DNA of 64,000 nucleotides. It comes from Microbacterium indicum DSM 19969 (lineage in GTDB: Bacteria; Actinomycetota; Actinomycetes; Actinomycetales; Microbacteriaceae). Both the position numbers and the translations under genes were made by a program. The first letter of the stretch is position 1. The number at the start of each line of letters is the position of its first letter. The stretch lies in assembly GCF_000422385.1 (NCBI RefSeq), contig NZ_AULR01000012.1:27115-91114 (forward strand). The letters run 5' to 3'. This document shows positions 1 to 8,934 of the stretch, one piece after another. The notes under the pieces are model-generated. The model was not told the DNA's origin and made no database searches. It saw only the letters and a list, made by a program, of their open reading frames with translations.

Positions 1-1523
1 GGCGCGAGCTCGGCCGCGAGGCGCTCGCTCACGCGGGCGTGCACGCGGGTCCCCGATCCCTCGTGGTTCTGCTCGAGGAACTGCCCCGTCTCGTGGATCC
101 GCGAGATGAGGTCTCCGCGGTCGTAGGGCACGAGCGCGCGCACCTCGACCTCGGGCAGAGGCAGCGCCTCCTCGACGACGCGACGCAGCTCGTCGATGCC
201 CTCGCCCGTGCGGGACGAGACGAAGACCGCGTCGGGCGCGAGGCCGCGCAGCACGAGCCGCTCGGACTCGGGGACGAGATCCATCTTGTTGAAGACGACG
301 ATCTCGCGGACCTCGCGCGCGCCGACGTCGGCCAGCACGTCGTGGACCGTCGCGAGCTGGCCCGCGGGGTCGGGGTGGCTGCCGTCGACGACGTGGACGA
401 TGACGTCGGACCCCGCGACCTCCTCGAGCGTCGAGCGGAACGCCTCGACGAGCTGCGTCGGGAGGCTGCGCACGAAGCCGACGGTGTCGGCGAGCGTGAA
501 CACGCGTCCGTCGGCCGTCTCGGTGCGGCGCACGGTCGCGTCGAGGGTCGCGAAGAGGGCGTTCTCGACGAGCACCCCCGCGTGCGTGAGCCGGTTGAGG
601 AGGCTCGACTTGCCGGCGTTCGTGTACCCCGCGATCGCGACCGCCGGGATGACGTTGCGCTTGCGCTCCGAGCGCTTCGCGTCGCGCGCCGGGGCGAAGC
701 CCTTGATCTGCTTGCGCAGGAGCGCCATGCGGTTGCGGATGCGGCGGCGGTCGAGCTCGATCTTCGTCTCGCCGGGGCCGCGGGAGCCCATGCCCGCGCC
801 GCCGGCGCCGACCTGTCCGCCGGCCTGGCGGCTCATCGAGTCGCCCCAGCCGCGCAGTCGCGGCAGCAGGTACTCGAGCTGCGCCAGCTCGACCTGCGCC
901 TTGCCCTCGCGCGTCTTCGCGTGCTGCGCGAAGATGTCGAGGATCACGGCGGTGCGGTCGATGACCTTGACCTTGATGACGTCCTCGAGCGCGCGCCGCT
1001 GGCTCGGGGCCAGCTCGACGTCGGCGATGACGGTGTCGGCGCCGACCTGCTCGACGATGGCCTTCAGCTCCTCGGCCTTGCCGCGGCCGACGTACGTCGC
1101 GGGGTCGGGGTGCGGGCGGCGCTGGAGCACACCGTCGAGCACGACGGATCCCGCCGTCTCGGCGAGGGCCGACAGCTCGCGCAGCGAGTTCTCGGCATCG
1201 TCGAGCGAGCCCGCGGAGTAGACGCCCACGAGGACGACGTTCTCCATGCGGACCTGGCGGTACTCGACCTCGGTGACGTCCTCGAGCTCGGTCGAGAGGC
1301 CCGAGACACGACGCAGGGCGTGGCGCTCCTCGCGGTCCCACTGGTCGCCGTCGGAGTCGCCTCCGTATGCCGTCGCCTCGTCCTGCAGAGCCTGCGCCGC
1401 CCCGAACAGCCGCGTCGTCGCGTGCTGGTCCGTGGATCGGAGGATGCGGTCGGTCGCATCGTCGTGTCGCTGCTCGGCTTCGTCGGGCGCGGCCGCGAGG
1501 TCGCGCGTGTCGGTGGTGTCGAT
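1..1523 (-). CDS. hflX: GTPase HflX (ribosome-splitting), C-terminus cut by window edge
   Basis: Translation-factor-class GTPase that binds and splits stalled or heat-damaged ribosomes. About 507 codons are visible. An N-terminal HflX domain is followed by a Gly-rich linker (GQVGAGGAGMGSRGPGETK) and a G domain with the P-loop GYTNAGKSS near residue 297, DTVGF and NKMD. The start is problematic. No ATG, GTG or TTG lies between the in-frame stop and the conserved N-terminal region. I placed it at an ATC at 1523 because a good GAGAGG ribosome site (1533-1538) lies 9 bases upstream. The first in-frame ATG (1247) would remove 92 residues. Alternatively the gene starts at ATG 1560 and one extra C in the C4 run at 1543-1546 breaks the frame. 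Family call is firm; start is not. Confidence 0.9.
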   Translation of the reverse strand, partial: MDTTDTRDLAAAPDEAEQRHDDATDRILRSTDQHATTRLFGAAQALQDEATAYGGDSDGDQWDREERHALRRVSGLSTELEDVTEVEYRQVRMENVVLVGVYSAGSLDDAENSLRELSALAETAGSVVLDGVLQRRPHPDPATYVGRGKAEELKAIVEQVGADTVIADVELAPSQRRALEDVIKVKVIDRTAVILDIFAQHAKTREGKAQVELAQLEYLLPRLRGWGDSMSRQAGGQVGAGGAGMGSRGPGETKIELDRRRIRNRMALLRKQIKGFAPARDAKRSERKRNVIPAVAIAGYTNAGKSSLLNRLTHAGVLVENALFATLDATVRRTETADGRVFTLADTVGFVRSLPTQLVEAFRSTLEEVAGSDVIVHVVDGSHPDPAGQLATVHDVLADVGAREVREIVVFNKMDLVPESERLVLRGLAPDAVFVSSRTGEGIDELRRVVEEALPLPEVEVRALVPYDRGDLISRIHETGQFLEQNHEGSGTRVHARVSERLAAELA

Positions 1524-1628
1524 CGGTGATCGCCTCTCATCAGGGGTTGTTTCCAGACATCCAGGTTACCGCGCCGTTATCGGATCCGGGCCGGAAGATC
1601 AAGCTTTTCGGGGCGCGCGCGCAGGGGG

Positions 1629-1634
1629 TAGAGT
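1629..1634 (+). promoter_or_regulatory. -10 box (TAGAGT) of the methyltransferase gene
   Basis: TAGAGT lies 8 bases before the ATG at 1643. A transcript starting 6-8 bases after the box would begin at or next to the start codon, so the gene is probably leaderless. Confidence 0.5.
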
Positions 1635-1642
1635 CGCCCGTC

Positions 1643-2281
1643 ATGGGGGATCACTATTTCAGTGCGGCACCCTCGAGCTCGGAGCAGCTCCGGCGCCTGC
1701 GCGTGACCCTCTTCGACCGCGACGTCGAGGTCACGACGGCGGCTGGGGTCTTCAGCCCCGATCGGCTCGACAAGGGCACCGACGTGCTCTTGTCGAACTC
1801 TCCCGAGGCCCCCGCCGGGGGCGACTTCCTCGACATCGGCGCGGGCTGGGGCCCGATCTCGCTGACCCTCGCGATGCAGGCGCCCCGCGCCCGCGTGTGG
1901 GCGCTCGACGTCAACGAGCGCGCCCTCGACCTCGTGCGCCGCAACGCCGAGGCGCTCGGGCTCGAGAACGTCCACGCCGTCACCGCCGACCAGATCCCCG
2001 ACGACGTCGTCTTCCGCACGATCCGGTCGAATCCGCCGATCCGCGTCGGCAAGGACGTGTTGCACGGCCTGCTCGAGTCCTGGCTGCCCCGGCTCGACGA
2101 GCACAGCGACGCCTACCTCGTCGTGCAGAAGAACCTCGGGAGCGATTCGCTCCAGCGGTGGATCGAGCAGACGCTCCCCGACTCGTTCTCGACGCGCCGC
2201 CACGCGACGTCAAAGGGCTTCCGCGTCCTGAAGGTGCGCCGCCACGGCGACCCGGCGACGGCGCCGATCAACCTCCCCTGA
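1643..2281 (+). CDS. Class I SAM methyltransferase, RsmC-like (rRNA guanine N2)
   Basis: Predicted S-adenosylmethionine methyltransferase of the RsmC/RlmG group, which methylates guanine N2 in rRNA. The 212-residue protein has motif I FLDIGAGWGPIS near residue 62, an acidic motif II (ALDVNERA) and the catalytic SNPPIR near residue 129, matching the NPP[FYWI] signature of N-methylating enzymes. It has only the catalytic half of E. coli RsmC, which is usual for actinobacterial homologues. The ATG at 1643 was chosen over longer in-frame starts because a TAGAGT box sits 8 bases upstream and the conserved sequence begins there. It is divergent from hflX. The exact target nucleotide cannot be read from sequence. 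Confidence 0.85.
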   Translation: MGDHYFSAAPSSSEQLRRLRVTLFDRDVEVTTAAGVFSPDRLDKGTDVLLSNSPEAPAGGDFLDIGAGWGPISLTLAMQAPRARVWALDVNERALDLVRRNAEALGLENVHAVTADQIPDDVVFRTIRSNPPIRVGKDVLHGLLESWLPRLDEHSDAYLVVQKNLGSDSLQRWIEQTLPDSFSTRRHATSKGFRVLKVRRHGDPATAPINLP

Positions 2282-2282
2282 C

Positions 2283-3188
2283 TCAGATCGGCCGCAGCGC
2301 CGCCCGCGCCGCCCCGACGATCTCGGAGCGGATCGCCGTGAGCACCGGCGACTCGAGGTTCCACTGCTGCCAGTAAAGCGGCTCGGCGAGATCCGGGTTG
2401 CCGAGCGAGCGCAGGACCCCCGCCTCGATCGACGGCGCCGCCTGGGCCGGCGGCAGCATCCCCCATCCCATCCCGAGCCGCACCGCCGCGGCGTAGTCCT
2501 CCGACGCCGGCACGTAGTGCCGCGGGGGGTCGAGCGGATCGACGGCGTTCCCGCGCAGCCACTCCGACTGGATGTCGTCGGTGCGGTCGAAGTCGATGAG
2601 CGGCGCCGCGGCGAGCGCGGCCCGCGAGACCCCGTCCGGCAGCCACCGGGCGATGTACCCGGGCGTCGCGACCGCGATGTAGGCCGTCGCGCCGAGCGGG
2701 GTCACGGAGCAGCCCGCGATGGGCGCGCTGCGCGACGTGATCGCGGCGAGTGCGGACCCCTCCTCGAGGAGATCGGCCGTGCGGTCCTCGTCCTCCCGGA
2801 GCAGCTCGAAGGTGACGGTGTGATCCCGCGTGACGCGCTCGAGCGCCGGGAGCAGCCAGGTCGCGAGCGAGTCGGAGTTGACGGCGATCGGGACGTGCAT
2901 GCCGCCGCGGGACTCGAGGCCCAGGCCGACGGATGCGTCGTGGCCGATCGCGGCGTACTGCCGCGCGAGGCGCACGACGACGGCCCCGGCCGGCGTCGCG
3001 CGCGGCGGACGCGAGCGCACGAGGAGCACGCGGCCGAGCTGCGACTCGAGCGTCCGCAGGCGCTGGCTGACGGCCGACGGGGAGATCCGGAGGCGCCGCG
3101 CGGCTCCGTCGAACGAGCCCTCGTCGACGACCGCGGCGACGGTCTCGGCGAGGTCGGGTGCGATCCACATGAAGCTGCGCTTCACCAC
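2283..3188 (-). CDS. lysG: LysR-type regulator LysG/ArgP
   Basis: Transcriptional activator of the neighbouring exporter gene. In this family it responds to intracellular lysine, arginine or histidine. The 301-residue protein has an N-terminal winged helix-turn-helix (FDGAARRLRISPSAVSQRLRT region, residues about 25-45) and a C-terminal effector domain. It is divergent from lysE with about 50 bases between, the standard lysG-lysE arrangement. The stop is immediately beyond the methyltransferase stop (convergent). An internal ATG at 3170 (MWIAPDL) fits the usual start of the family and may be the true start. Confidence 0.88.
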   Translation of the reverse strand: MVKRSFMWIAPDLAETVAAVVDEGSFDGAARRLRISPSAVSQRLRTLESQLGRVLLVRSRPPRATPAGAVVVRLARQYAAIGHDASVGLGLESRGGMHVPIAVNSDSLATWLLPALERVTRDHTVTFELLREDEDRTADLLEEGSALAAITSRSAPIAGCSVTPLGATAYIAVATPGYIARWLPDGVSRAALAAAPLIDFDRTDDIQSEWLRGNAVDPLDPPRHYVPASEDYAAAVRLGMGWGMLPPAQAAPSIEAGVLRSLGNPDLAEPLYWQQWNLESPVLTAIRSEIVGAARAALRPI

Positions 3189-3237
3189 CTTTCAGGTATC
3201 CGCATCTGCTTTTGATGATCGCACGGATCGCGTGACC

Positions 3238-3966
3238 ATGGAGCACGTGCTCACCGCTCTGTTCGCCGGAATCGGCCTCTCGCTCTCGCTCATCGTGGCC
3301 CCCGGCGCGCAGAACATCTTCCTGCTGCGCGAGGGGATCCGCCATGCGGGAGACGGGCGCCGCCACGCGATCGTCCTGGCGCTCGTGTGCCTCGCGAGCG
3401 ACGTGATCCTGATCTCGGCCGGCGTCGCGGGCTTCGGCGCCGTCGTCGAGCGCGTGCCGTGGCTCTTCGACGTGGCGCGTTGGGCGGGTGTCGTCTTCCT
3501 CGCCGGATACGGCCTCATGGCCGCGTGGCGCGTCGTGCGGCCGCAGGAGTCGTCGATCCGCGTCGAGGAGGATCCGATCGCGCAGCCCGAGGACCTGGAC
3601 TCCCCCTCGGGCGGCGGGACGATGACCGCCGTGCGCACGCGGGCGATCACGACGGTCCAGGCCACGACCCGCACGCGGTCGGCCCTCCTCGCGGCCGTCC
3701 TCACGTGCCTCGCGATCACCTGGCTCAACCCGCACACGTATCTCGACACCGTGCTCATGCTCGGGTCGATCTCGACCCACTACGGCGACGCGCGGGCGCT
3801 CTTCGCCGTCGGCGCCGTCATCGGCAGTGCGATCTGGTTCGCGTTCCTCACGCTCGCCGCCCGCTACGCGGCGCGCTGGCTGCGTTCGCCCCGCTCGTGG
3901 CGCGTGCTCGACGGCGTCATCGCCGTCGTGATGCTCGCCCTCGCGAGCGCCCTCGCGGCTGCCTGA
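3238..3966 (+). CDS. lysE: LysE/ArgO family basic amino-acid exporter
   Basis: Inner-membrane exporter of the LysE/ArgO family, which expels lysine or arginine to avoid toxic accumulation. It is 242 residues long with five to six hydrophobic segments, beginning MEHVLTALFAGIGLSLSLI with the family hallmark PGAQNIFLLREG near residue 24. A hydrophilic loop in the middle (residues about 100-145, rich in charged residues) is longer than usual. It is divergent from the LysR gene at 2283-3188, presumably its activator. A GTG two codons upstream (3232) is an alternative start. Confidence 0.9.
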   Translation: MEHVLTALFAGIGLSLSLIVAPGAQNIFLLREGIRHAGDGRRHAIVLALVCLASDVILISAGVAGFGAVVERVPWLFDVARWAGVVFLAGYGLMAAWRVVRPQESSIRVEEDPIAQPEDLDSPSGGGTMTAVRTRAITTVQATTRTRSALLAAVLTCLAITWLNPHTYLDTVLMLGSISTHYGDARALFAVGAVIGSAIWFAFLTLAARYAARWLRSPRSWRVLDGVIAVVMLALASALAAA

Positions 3967-3967
3967 G

Positions 3968-3984
3968 CCGCGCGCTACGCGCGG
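3968..3984. terminator. Short GC hairpin between convergent genes
   Basis: CCGCGCG and CGCGCGG flank a 3-base loop that is the stop codon region of the following minus-strand gene. It lies in the gap between lysE and the aminotransferase and has no T run, so termination is only plausible. Confidence 0.4.
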
Positions 3985-4853
3985 CGCGCGAGGAGGTGGG
4001 CGTTGATCGCCGCGGTCTGCTCGGTGTCGACCGGGAGCGCGTGACCGTCGACGCTCGTGATCGGCGTCAGGAGTCGCACGCTCGACGCGTACCAGGCGGC
4101 GTCGGCGCCGAGGAGGTCGTCGCGCGTGTAGCGGCCGTACTCGGTGCCGATGCCGTGCTCCTCCGCCCAGCGGAAGACGGCCTGCTGCGTCGTGCCGTGG
4201 AGGATCCCGAGCCGCGGATCCGGCGTGCGGAGCACCCCGTCCCGGCGGAGGATCAGCGTCGACTGCGGCGCCTCGAGGAGGATCCCATCGCTCGTGACGA
4301 ACAGCATGTCCTTCGCGCCGCGGCGCTTCGCCTCGCGGATCGCCGCCATGTTGAGGGCGTAGGAGAGCGTCTTCGCGCCGATGAGCGACCACGGCTCGCG
4401 CTCGGCGTACCCGCTGTCGAAGCCGCGATCGGCCGTGACGATCGCGAAGCCGTCGGTGCGCTCCTCCGTGAAGTCGGCGGCCTCGAACAGGACGAACCAG
4501 GCGTGCGGGGTCGCGCGATCCATTCCGCCGCGCGTGACGACGAGCTTGAGGACCATGTTCTTCGCGGGGTCGGCGGTGCGCGCGATCCGGCCCGCCGTCT
4601 CGGCGAGCCGGCCCAGGTCGGCCTCCGGCAGGTCGAGCATCGCGAGGCTCTTCGCGAGGCGCGCGAGATGCGCGTCGAGCTCCTGCGAGGCGCCGTCCGC
4701 GACGCCCCAGGCCTCGAAGGCGCCGTCGCCGCGCTCGGCGGCCGCGTCCATCACGGAGATCGCGGGGTCGTCGACCGCGAGCGGGACGAGGTCGATCCGC
4801 TCCTCCGGAGATCCTGCCGCGGGGAACGGGACGAGGTAGGTGACGGCGCTCAT
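3975..4853 (-). CDS. Class IV PLP aminotransferase / aminodeoxychorismate lyase-like
   Basis: PLP enzyme of fold type IV. The group includes aminodeoxychorismate lyase (PabC, p-aminobenzoate for folate), branched-chain aminotransferases and D-amino-acid aminotransferases. In 292 residues I see the PLP lysine in GAKTLSYALN, the following AAIREAKRRGAKDMLFV block, the LLEAPQST phosphate-site region and LGILHGTTQQAVF. The short length and actinobacterial context favour a PabC-like role, but the substrate is unproven. The ATG at 4853 starts the conserved region. It sits 35 bases after dapF on the same strand and could be co-transcribed with it. Confidence 0.78.
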   Translation of the reverse strand: MSAVTYLVPFPAAGSPEERIDLVPLAVDDPAISVMDAAAERGDGAFEAWGVADGASQELDAHLARLAKSLAMLDLPEADLGRLAETAGRIARTADPAKNMVLKLVVTRGGMDRATPHAWFVLFEAADFTEERTDGFAIVTADRGFDSGYAEREPWSLIGAKTLSYALNMAAIREAKRRGAKDMLFVTSDGILLEAPQSTLILRRDGVLRTPDPRLGILHGTTQQAVFRWAEEHGIGTEYGRYTRDDLLGADAAWYASSVRLLTPITSVDGHALPVDTEQTAAINAHLLARRA

Positions 4854-4888
4854 GGCTCCATCATGGCGCGCGAGCCGAGGCGAACGCG

Positions 4889-5767
4889 TCAGGCGAGGGC
4901 GACGGTTCCCGAGAAGACGAGGGTCGCGGGACCCGACAGGGCGACGTGCTCGCCCTCCTCCGTGGGGAACATGCGGACGCCGAGCGTGCCCCCCGGCACC
5001 TCGACGCGCCAGCTGTTCGGCGCGCTCTCGCCCGCCCAGCTGCGCACGGCGAGTGCGGCCGCCACCGTGCCCGTGCCGCACGACAGCGTCTCGCCGACGC
5101 CGCGCTCGAACACGCGCATGCGGATCCGCCCCACCCCGTCCTTCACGAGCGGCTCGGACGGCACGACGAACTCGACGTTCGCGCCGTGCTCGGGCGCCGG
5201 ATCGAGGATCGGGATGACCGTGAGGTCGAGCCCCTCGAGCTCCTCCTCGCTCGCGAGCGCGACGACGACGTGCGGGTTGCCGAGGTCGATCGACATGCCG
5301 GGGCGCGGAACCGACAGCCCCTTCGCGCGGACGAGCGGCTCGGCGGCCGGCGCCGTCCAGCGGCCGAGGTCGGCCTGGAAGCCGGTCTCGCTGCGGGTGA
5401 CGTCCTTGACGCCCGCGCGCGTGCCGATCGGGAGGGTGGACCCGGGCTCGAGTGTCGCGAGCTCGGTGTCGAGCAGGTAGCGCGCGAAGACGCGCACGCC
5501 GTTGCCGCACATCTCGGCGATCGAGCCGTCGGCGTTGCGGTAGTCCATGAACCACTCGGCGTCGGGCTCCTCCGCCAGCGCCGCGGCGCCCGCGTCGATC
5601 GCGCGCGAGCGGACGACGCGCAGCAGGCCGTCGCCGCCGATCCCGAACCGCCGGTCGCAGAGCGCCGCCACCTGCTCGGGCGAGAGGTCGTACTGCCCGT
5701 CGGGGTCGGCGACGATCACGAAGTCGTTGCCGGTGCCGTGGCCTTTGGTGAAGGTGATCTCGGGCAT
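4889..5767 (-). CDS. dapF: Diaminopimelate epimerase
   Basis: Converts LL- to meso-diaminopimelate, the last shared step before lysine and peptidoglycan cross-links. It is 292 residues long, the normal size. It has the substrate motif [11 protein letters not shown] near residue 10 and the two catalytic cysteines in [12 protein letters not shown] (about residue 90) and [13 protein letters not shown] (about residue 225), which act as the acid/base pair. TAGACT lies 7 bases before the ATG, suggesting a leaderless transcript. Other lysine genes in the window are dapA (20466) and dapB (23744). Confidence 0.97.
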   Translation of the reverse strand: MPEITFTKGHGTGNDFVIVADPDGQYDLSPEQVAALCDRRFGIGGDGLLRVVRSRAIDAGAAALAEEPDAEWFMDYRNADGSIAEMCGNGVRVFARYLLDTELATLEPGSTLPIGTRAGVKDVTRSETGFQADLGRWTAPAAEPLVRAKGLSVPRPGMSIDLGNPHVVVALASEEELEGLDLTVIPILDPAPEHGANVEFVVPSEPLVKDGVGRIRMRVFERGVGETLSCGTGTVAAALAVRSWAGESAPNSWRVEVPGGTLGVRMFPTEEGEHVALSGPATLVFSGTVALA

Positions 5768-5800
5768 GCGAGCCAGTCTACGGACCGTCGCGCACCGGCC

Positions 5801-5822
5801 GGGTCCTACCGCGGTACGACCC
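5801..5822. promoter_or_regulatory. 22-bp near-perfect inverted repeat, candidate operator
   Basis: Arms GGGTCCTACCG and CGGTACGACCC pair at 10 of 11 positions with no spacer. It lies 56 bases upstream of the ABC transporter gene at 5878, whose operon encodes a LuxR-type response regulator. Autoregulation through this site is an inference. Confidence 0.5.
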
Positions 5823-5877
5823 GAGGATCAGCCCGCGGCCCGACGCGCGACACGGCCCCCGCCGGTGGAATGGAGGC

Positions 5878-6792
5878 ATGATCACAGCAGAGCACCTGAC
5901 GAAGCGCTTCGGCGCGAAGACCGCGGTGGACGACGTCTCGTTCACCGCCCAGCCCGGCAAGGTCACGGGTTTCCTCGGCCCCAACGGCGCCGGCAAGTCG
6001 ACGACCATGCGCATGATCATGGGCCTCGACAGGCCGACGAGCGGCGCCGCAACGGTCAACGGCCGGCCGTTCGCGGAGCACGCCGACCCGATGCACCAGG
6101 CGGGCGCCCTCCTCGACGCGAAGGCCGTCCATCCGAGCCGCTCGGCCCGCGACCACCTGCGCCTCCTCGCCGCCACGAACGGCTTGCCGCGCCGCCGGGT
6201 CGACGAGGTCCTCGAGCTCACGGGCCTGACCGACGTGCAGCGCCGGCGGGTCGGCGGCTTCTCGCTCGGCATGCACCAGCGCCTCGGCATCGCCGCGACG
6301 ATGCTCGGGGATCCCCAGGTCCTCATCTTCGACGAGCCCGTCAACGGCCTCGACCCCGAGGGCGTGCACTGGGTGCGCGGCTTCGCCAAGGCGCGCGCCG
6401 CCGAGGGGCGCACGGTGTTCATCTCGAGCCACCTCATGAGCGAGATGGCGCAGACCGCCGACCACATCATCGTCCTCGGCCGGGGCCGCGTCCTCGCCGA
6501 CGCGCCCCTCGGCGCCTTCCTCGCCGGGGCCGACCGCCAGGTCACCCGCGTGCGGGTCTCGGACGCCGAGGTCCTGCGGTCGATCCTCGCCGCCGACGGC
6601 GTCACGATCACGCAGTCCGCGCCCGGCTCGCTCGAGATCGCGGGACTCCCGCCCGAGCGCATCGCCCGATCGGCCTCGCTCGAGAACCTCGACCTCTTCG
6701 AGCTCTCCCCCGTCGGGGCCTCGCTCGAGGAGGCCTACCTCGCCCTCACGGGCGACGCCACCGAGTACCGCAGCGCCGCGGCCGCCGTCTGA
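5878..6792 (+). CDS. ABC-2 type transporter ATP-binding protein
   Basis: ATPase subunit of an efflux-type ABC transporter, probably for an antimicrobial, lipid or similar amphiphile. Its 304 residues show Walker A GPNGAGKST near residue 38, the signature FSLGMHQRLGIA near residue 125, Walker B VLIFDEPVNGLDPEG and the switch histidine in ISSHLMSEM. The C-terminal ~80 residues form the regulatory tail common to DrrA/BcrA-like subunits. It is followed after 20 bases by its permease and then by a two-component system, the typical arrangement of sensor-controlled drug pumps in Gram-positives. Confidence 0.92.
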   Translation: MITAEHLTKRFGAKTAVDDVSFTAQPGKVTGFLGPNGAGKSTTMRMIMGLDRPTSGAATVNGRPFAEHADPMHQAGALLDAKAVHPSRSARDHLRLLAATNGLPRRRVDEVLELTGLTDVQRRRVGGFSLGMHQRLGIAATMLGDPQVLIFDEPVNGLDPEGVHWVRGFAKARAAEGRTVFISSHLMSEMAQTADHIIVLGRGRVLADAPLGAFLAGADRQVTRVRVSDAEVLRSILAADGVTITQSAPGSLEIAGLPPERIARSASLENLDLFELSPVGASLEEAYLALTGDATEYRSAAAAV

Positions 6793-6812
6793 CATCCGAA
6801 AGGCACACGACC

Positions 6813-7652
6813 ATGTCCTCCGTCCTCACCGTCTCCGAGGCCCCGACCCGCTCCGGGGCGCGGGTCTCGTTCCCGTCGCTCCTGCGAGCCGAGTGGATCT
6901 CGCTCTCGAGCGTCCGCGGCAACGTCGCGGCCCTCATCATCGGGGTCGCCCTCACGATCCTCCCCGGCGCGGCGTTCGCGCTCATCTACGCCATCCAGTT
7001 CCGCGACGCCGGGATCGACGCCTCCGCCGCAGCCGGCATCGTCCCGACGGTGCCCGCGATGGGGCTCAACGGCCTGATCTGCGCCGTCGCCGTGGCGGTC
7101 GTCGTCGGCGCGGCCGCCTACGCGAAGGAGCACGCGACGGGCTCGCTGCGCACACAGCTCGCGGCCTCGCCCCGCCGCCTCGCGATGCTCTCGGCCAAGG
7201 TCGCCGTCGTCGGATCCGCGATCTTCGTCGCCGCGCTCGTCGCCTTCCTCCTCACCTTCGCGATCGTCGCAGGCCTGTACGTCGCGTTCGGCATCCCCGC
7301 CGAGTTCGGCTCGTTCGGGCTCGAGGTCGCGGCCCCGATCCTCGGCGCCGCCCTCGCGACGACCCTCGTCGGCCTGTTCTCCCTCGGCGCCGCCGCGCTC
7401 CTGCGGTCCGAGACCTGGGCCGTCACCCTGACCTTCGTCTTCCTCTTCGTCCTCCCGATCATCCTCATGCAGATGCCGTGGGAGTGGGCCGCGCAGCTCT
7501 CGGACGCTCTCTTCGGCACGACCGTCATGAACCTGACGGCCACGGGCGCCGGGTTCACCTCGGAGTACCTCACCGACCTCGTGCTCTCCGTCGCGTGGGC
7601 CGGCGTCGCCCTCGCCGGCGGCGCGGCCGTCCTCACGCGCCGCGACGCGTAG
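6813..7652 (+). CDS. ABC-2 type transporter permease
   Basis: Membrane subunit pairing with the ATPase at 5878. It has 279 residues with about six transmembrane segments (around residues 35-60, 80-110, 130-160, 170-190, 210-230 and 250-275). After the first comes the conserved cytoplasmic YAKEHATGSLRTQLAASPRR loop typical of this family. AAAGG stands upstream of the ATG. The stop overlaps a TAGGTT box that may drive the kinase gene just downstream. Confidence 0.88.
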   Translation: MSSVLTVSEAPTRSGARVSFPSLLRAEWISLSSVRGNVAALIIGVALTILPGAAFALIYAIQFRDAGIDASAAAGIVPTVPAMGLNGLICAVAVAVVVGAAAYAKEHATGSLRTQLAASPRRLAMLSAKVAVVGSAIFVAALVAFLLTFAIVAGLYVAFGIPAEFGSFGLEVAAPILGAALATTLVGLFSLGAAALLRSETWAVTLTFVFLFVLPIILMQMPWEWAAQLSDALFGTTVMNLTATGAGFTSEYLTDLVLSVAWAGVALAGGAAVLTRRDA

Positions 7653-7655
7653 GTT
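7650..7655 (+). promoter_or_regulatory. Candidate internal promoter -10 (TAGGTT) for the two-component genes
   Basis: TAGGTT overlaps the permease stop codon and lies 7 bases before the ATG at 7663, the spacing seen at many other starts here. It would let the kinase and regulator be expressed separately from the pump. Confidence 0.4.
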
Positions 7656-7662
7656 GGACCCC

Positions 7663-8934
7663 ATGTCGCAGTCCGAGCCGGTGCCCCCGCGGGGTGCCGG
7701 CTCGGTCGCGCTCGACCTCCCCCGGCCTCCCGGCGTCCTCCGCCGCTGGATCGACCGGCACCCCCGAGCCGTCGACGTCATCGTCCTCGTGGTGACGCAG
7801 GGGCTGTTCGCACCCGTAGCCCTCATCGTCGCTGGGTCGGACGACTCGGCCGTCTCGGGGTGGCTCGGCGTCACCCTCACCGCCCTCACCGTCGCGGTGC
7901 TGGGGGTCGCGACCTTCTTCCGCCGCCGGATCCCCTTCCTCCTGCTCGTCTGCTCGCTCGCCGCGCTCCTCCTTCCCGCGCCGATGTCGACGATGGGCGG
8001 GATCGCGAGCTGGGTCGCGCTCTACGCGCTCGGGGCGCACCGCTCGTCTCGCGTCGCGTGGCTGGGATACGCCCTCGCGGTCGTCGCCACCGCCGCGAGC
8101 ACGCTGCCCGCGGCGCTCGGGGCGGGCTACGCCTGGCCGACCGGACCGTGGATCGACACGGCCCTCGTCTCACTCGGGTCGTCGATCATCCCGACGCTCG
8201 TCGGGCTCTGGATCGGCGGGCGCCGGCGCTACGAACGGGCCCTCATCGCGCGCGCCGAGGACCTCGCCCGCGCGCAGGACGAGCGCGCCCGCCTCGCGGT
8301 CAGCGAGGAGCGCACGCGCATCGCGCGCGAGATGCACGACATCGTCTCGCACAGCCTCACGGTCATGATCACGCTCTCCGAGGGCGCAGCCGCGCAGGCC
8401 GAGCGGGGCTCCGACGCCGCGCCCGACGCGATGCGCCGCGTCGCCGACACGGGGCGCGACTCGCTCGCCGAGATGCGCCGGCTCCTCGGGGTGCTCCGCA
8501 GCACCGAGGACGCCCCCGAGCTCGCGCCGCTCCCCGGATCCGACGACATCGGCTCGCTCGTCGACCAGTTCCGCGAGGCGGGCATGCCCGTCGCGTGGGC
8601 CCACAGCGGCGCGCCCCTCCCGGCGGCGGGCGGCGTCGCCCTGACGGCCTACCGCATCGTGCAGGAATCGCTCACGAACGTCATGCGCCATGCCCCCGGA
8701 TCCCCGCGCGTGACCGTCACGACGCGCGTCGACGGCGACCGGATCGGCATCGTCGTGGACAACGACCTGACGCACGACCCGATGCCCTCGCTCGAGGGCT
8801 CGGGGCGCGGCATCGTCGGCATGCGCGAGCGCGCGGCCCTGCACGGCGGGACGGCCGCGTCGGCTCCCCGCCCCGACGGCCGCTGGCGCGTCGACGCCAC
8901 CCTGCACACCGACCCCGAGGGAGCCTCCCGATGA
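7663..8934 (+). CDS. Sensor histidine kinase (HisKA_3 family)
   Basis: Membrane sensor kinase of the DesK/LiaS type. It has 423 residues: about five N-terminal transmembrane segments (residues about 35-170), a short coiled linker, the dimerisation box EERTRIAREMHDIVSHSLTVM with the phospho-accepting histidine near residue 225, and a C-terminal HATPase domain ending GRGIVGMRERAALHGG. I preferred ATG 7663 to TTG 7654 because of the TAGGTT box 7 bases upstream. The stop overlaps the regulator start by 4 bases (ATGA). It probably senses the substrate or damage handled by the ABC pump upstream. Confidence 0.92.
   Translation: MSQSEPVPPRGAGSVALDLPRPPGVLRRWIDRHPRAVDVIVLVVTQGLFAPVALIVAGSDDSAVSGWLGVTLTALTVAVLGVATFFRRRIPFLLLVCSLAALLLPAPMSTMGGIASWVALYALGAHRSSRVAWLGYALAVVATAASTLPAALGAGYAWPTGPWIDTALVSLGSSIIPTLVGLWIGGRRRYERALIARAEDLARAQDERARLAVSEERTRIAREMHDIVSHSLTVMITLSEGAAAQAERGSDAAPDAMRRVADTGRDSLAEMRRLLGVLRSTEDAPELAPLPGSDDIGSLVDQFREAGMPVAWAHSGAPLPAAGGVALTAYRIVQESLTNVMRHAPGSPRVTVTTRVDGDRIGIVVDNDLTHDPMPSLEGSGRGIVGMRERAALHGGTAASAPRPDGRWRVDATLHTDPEGASR

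Noticed and set aside
4140..4362. Small plus-strand frames inside the class IV aminotransferase
   Set aside because: Antisense frames without start signals or conserved residues.
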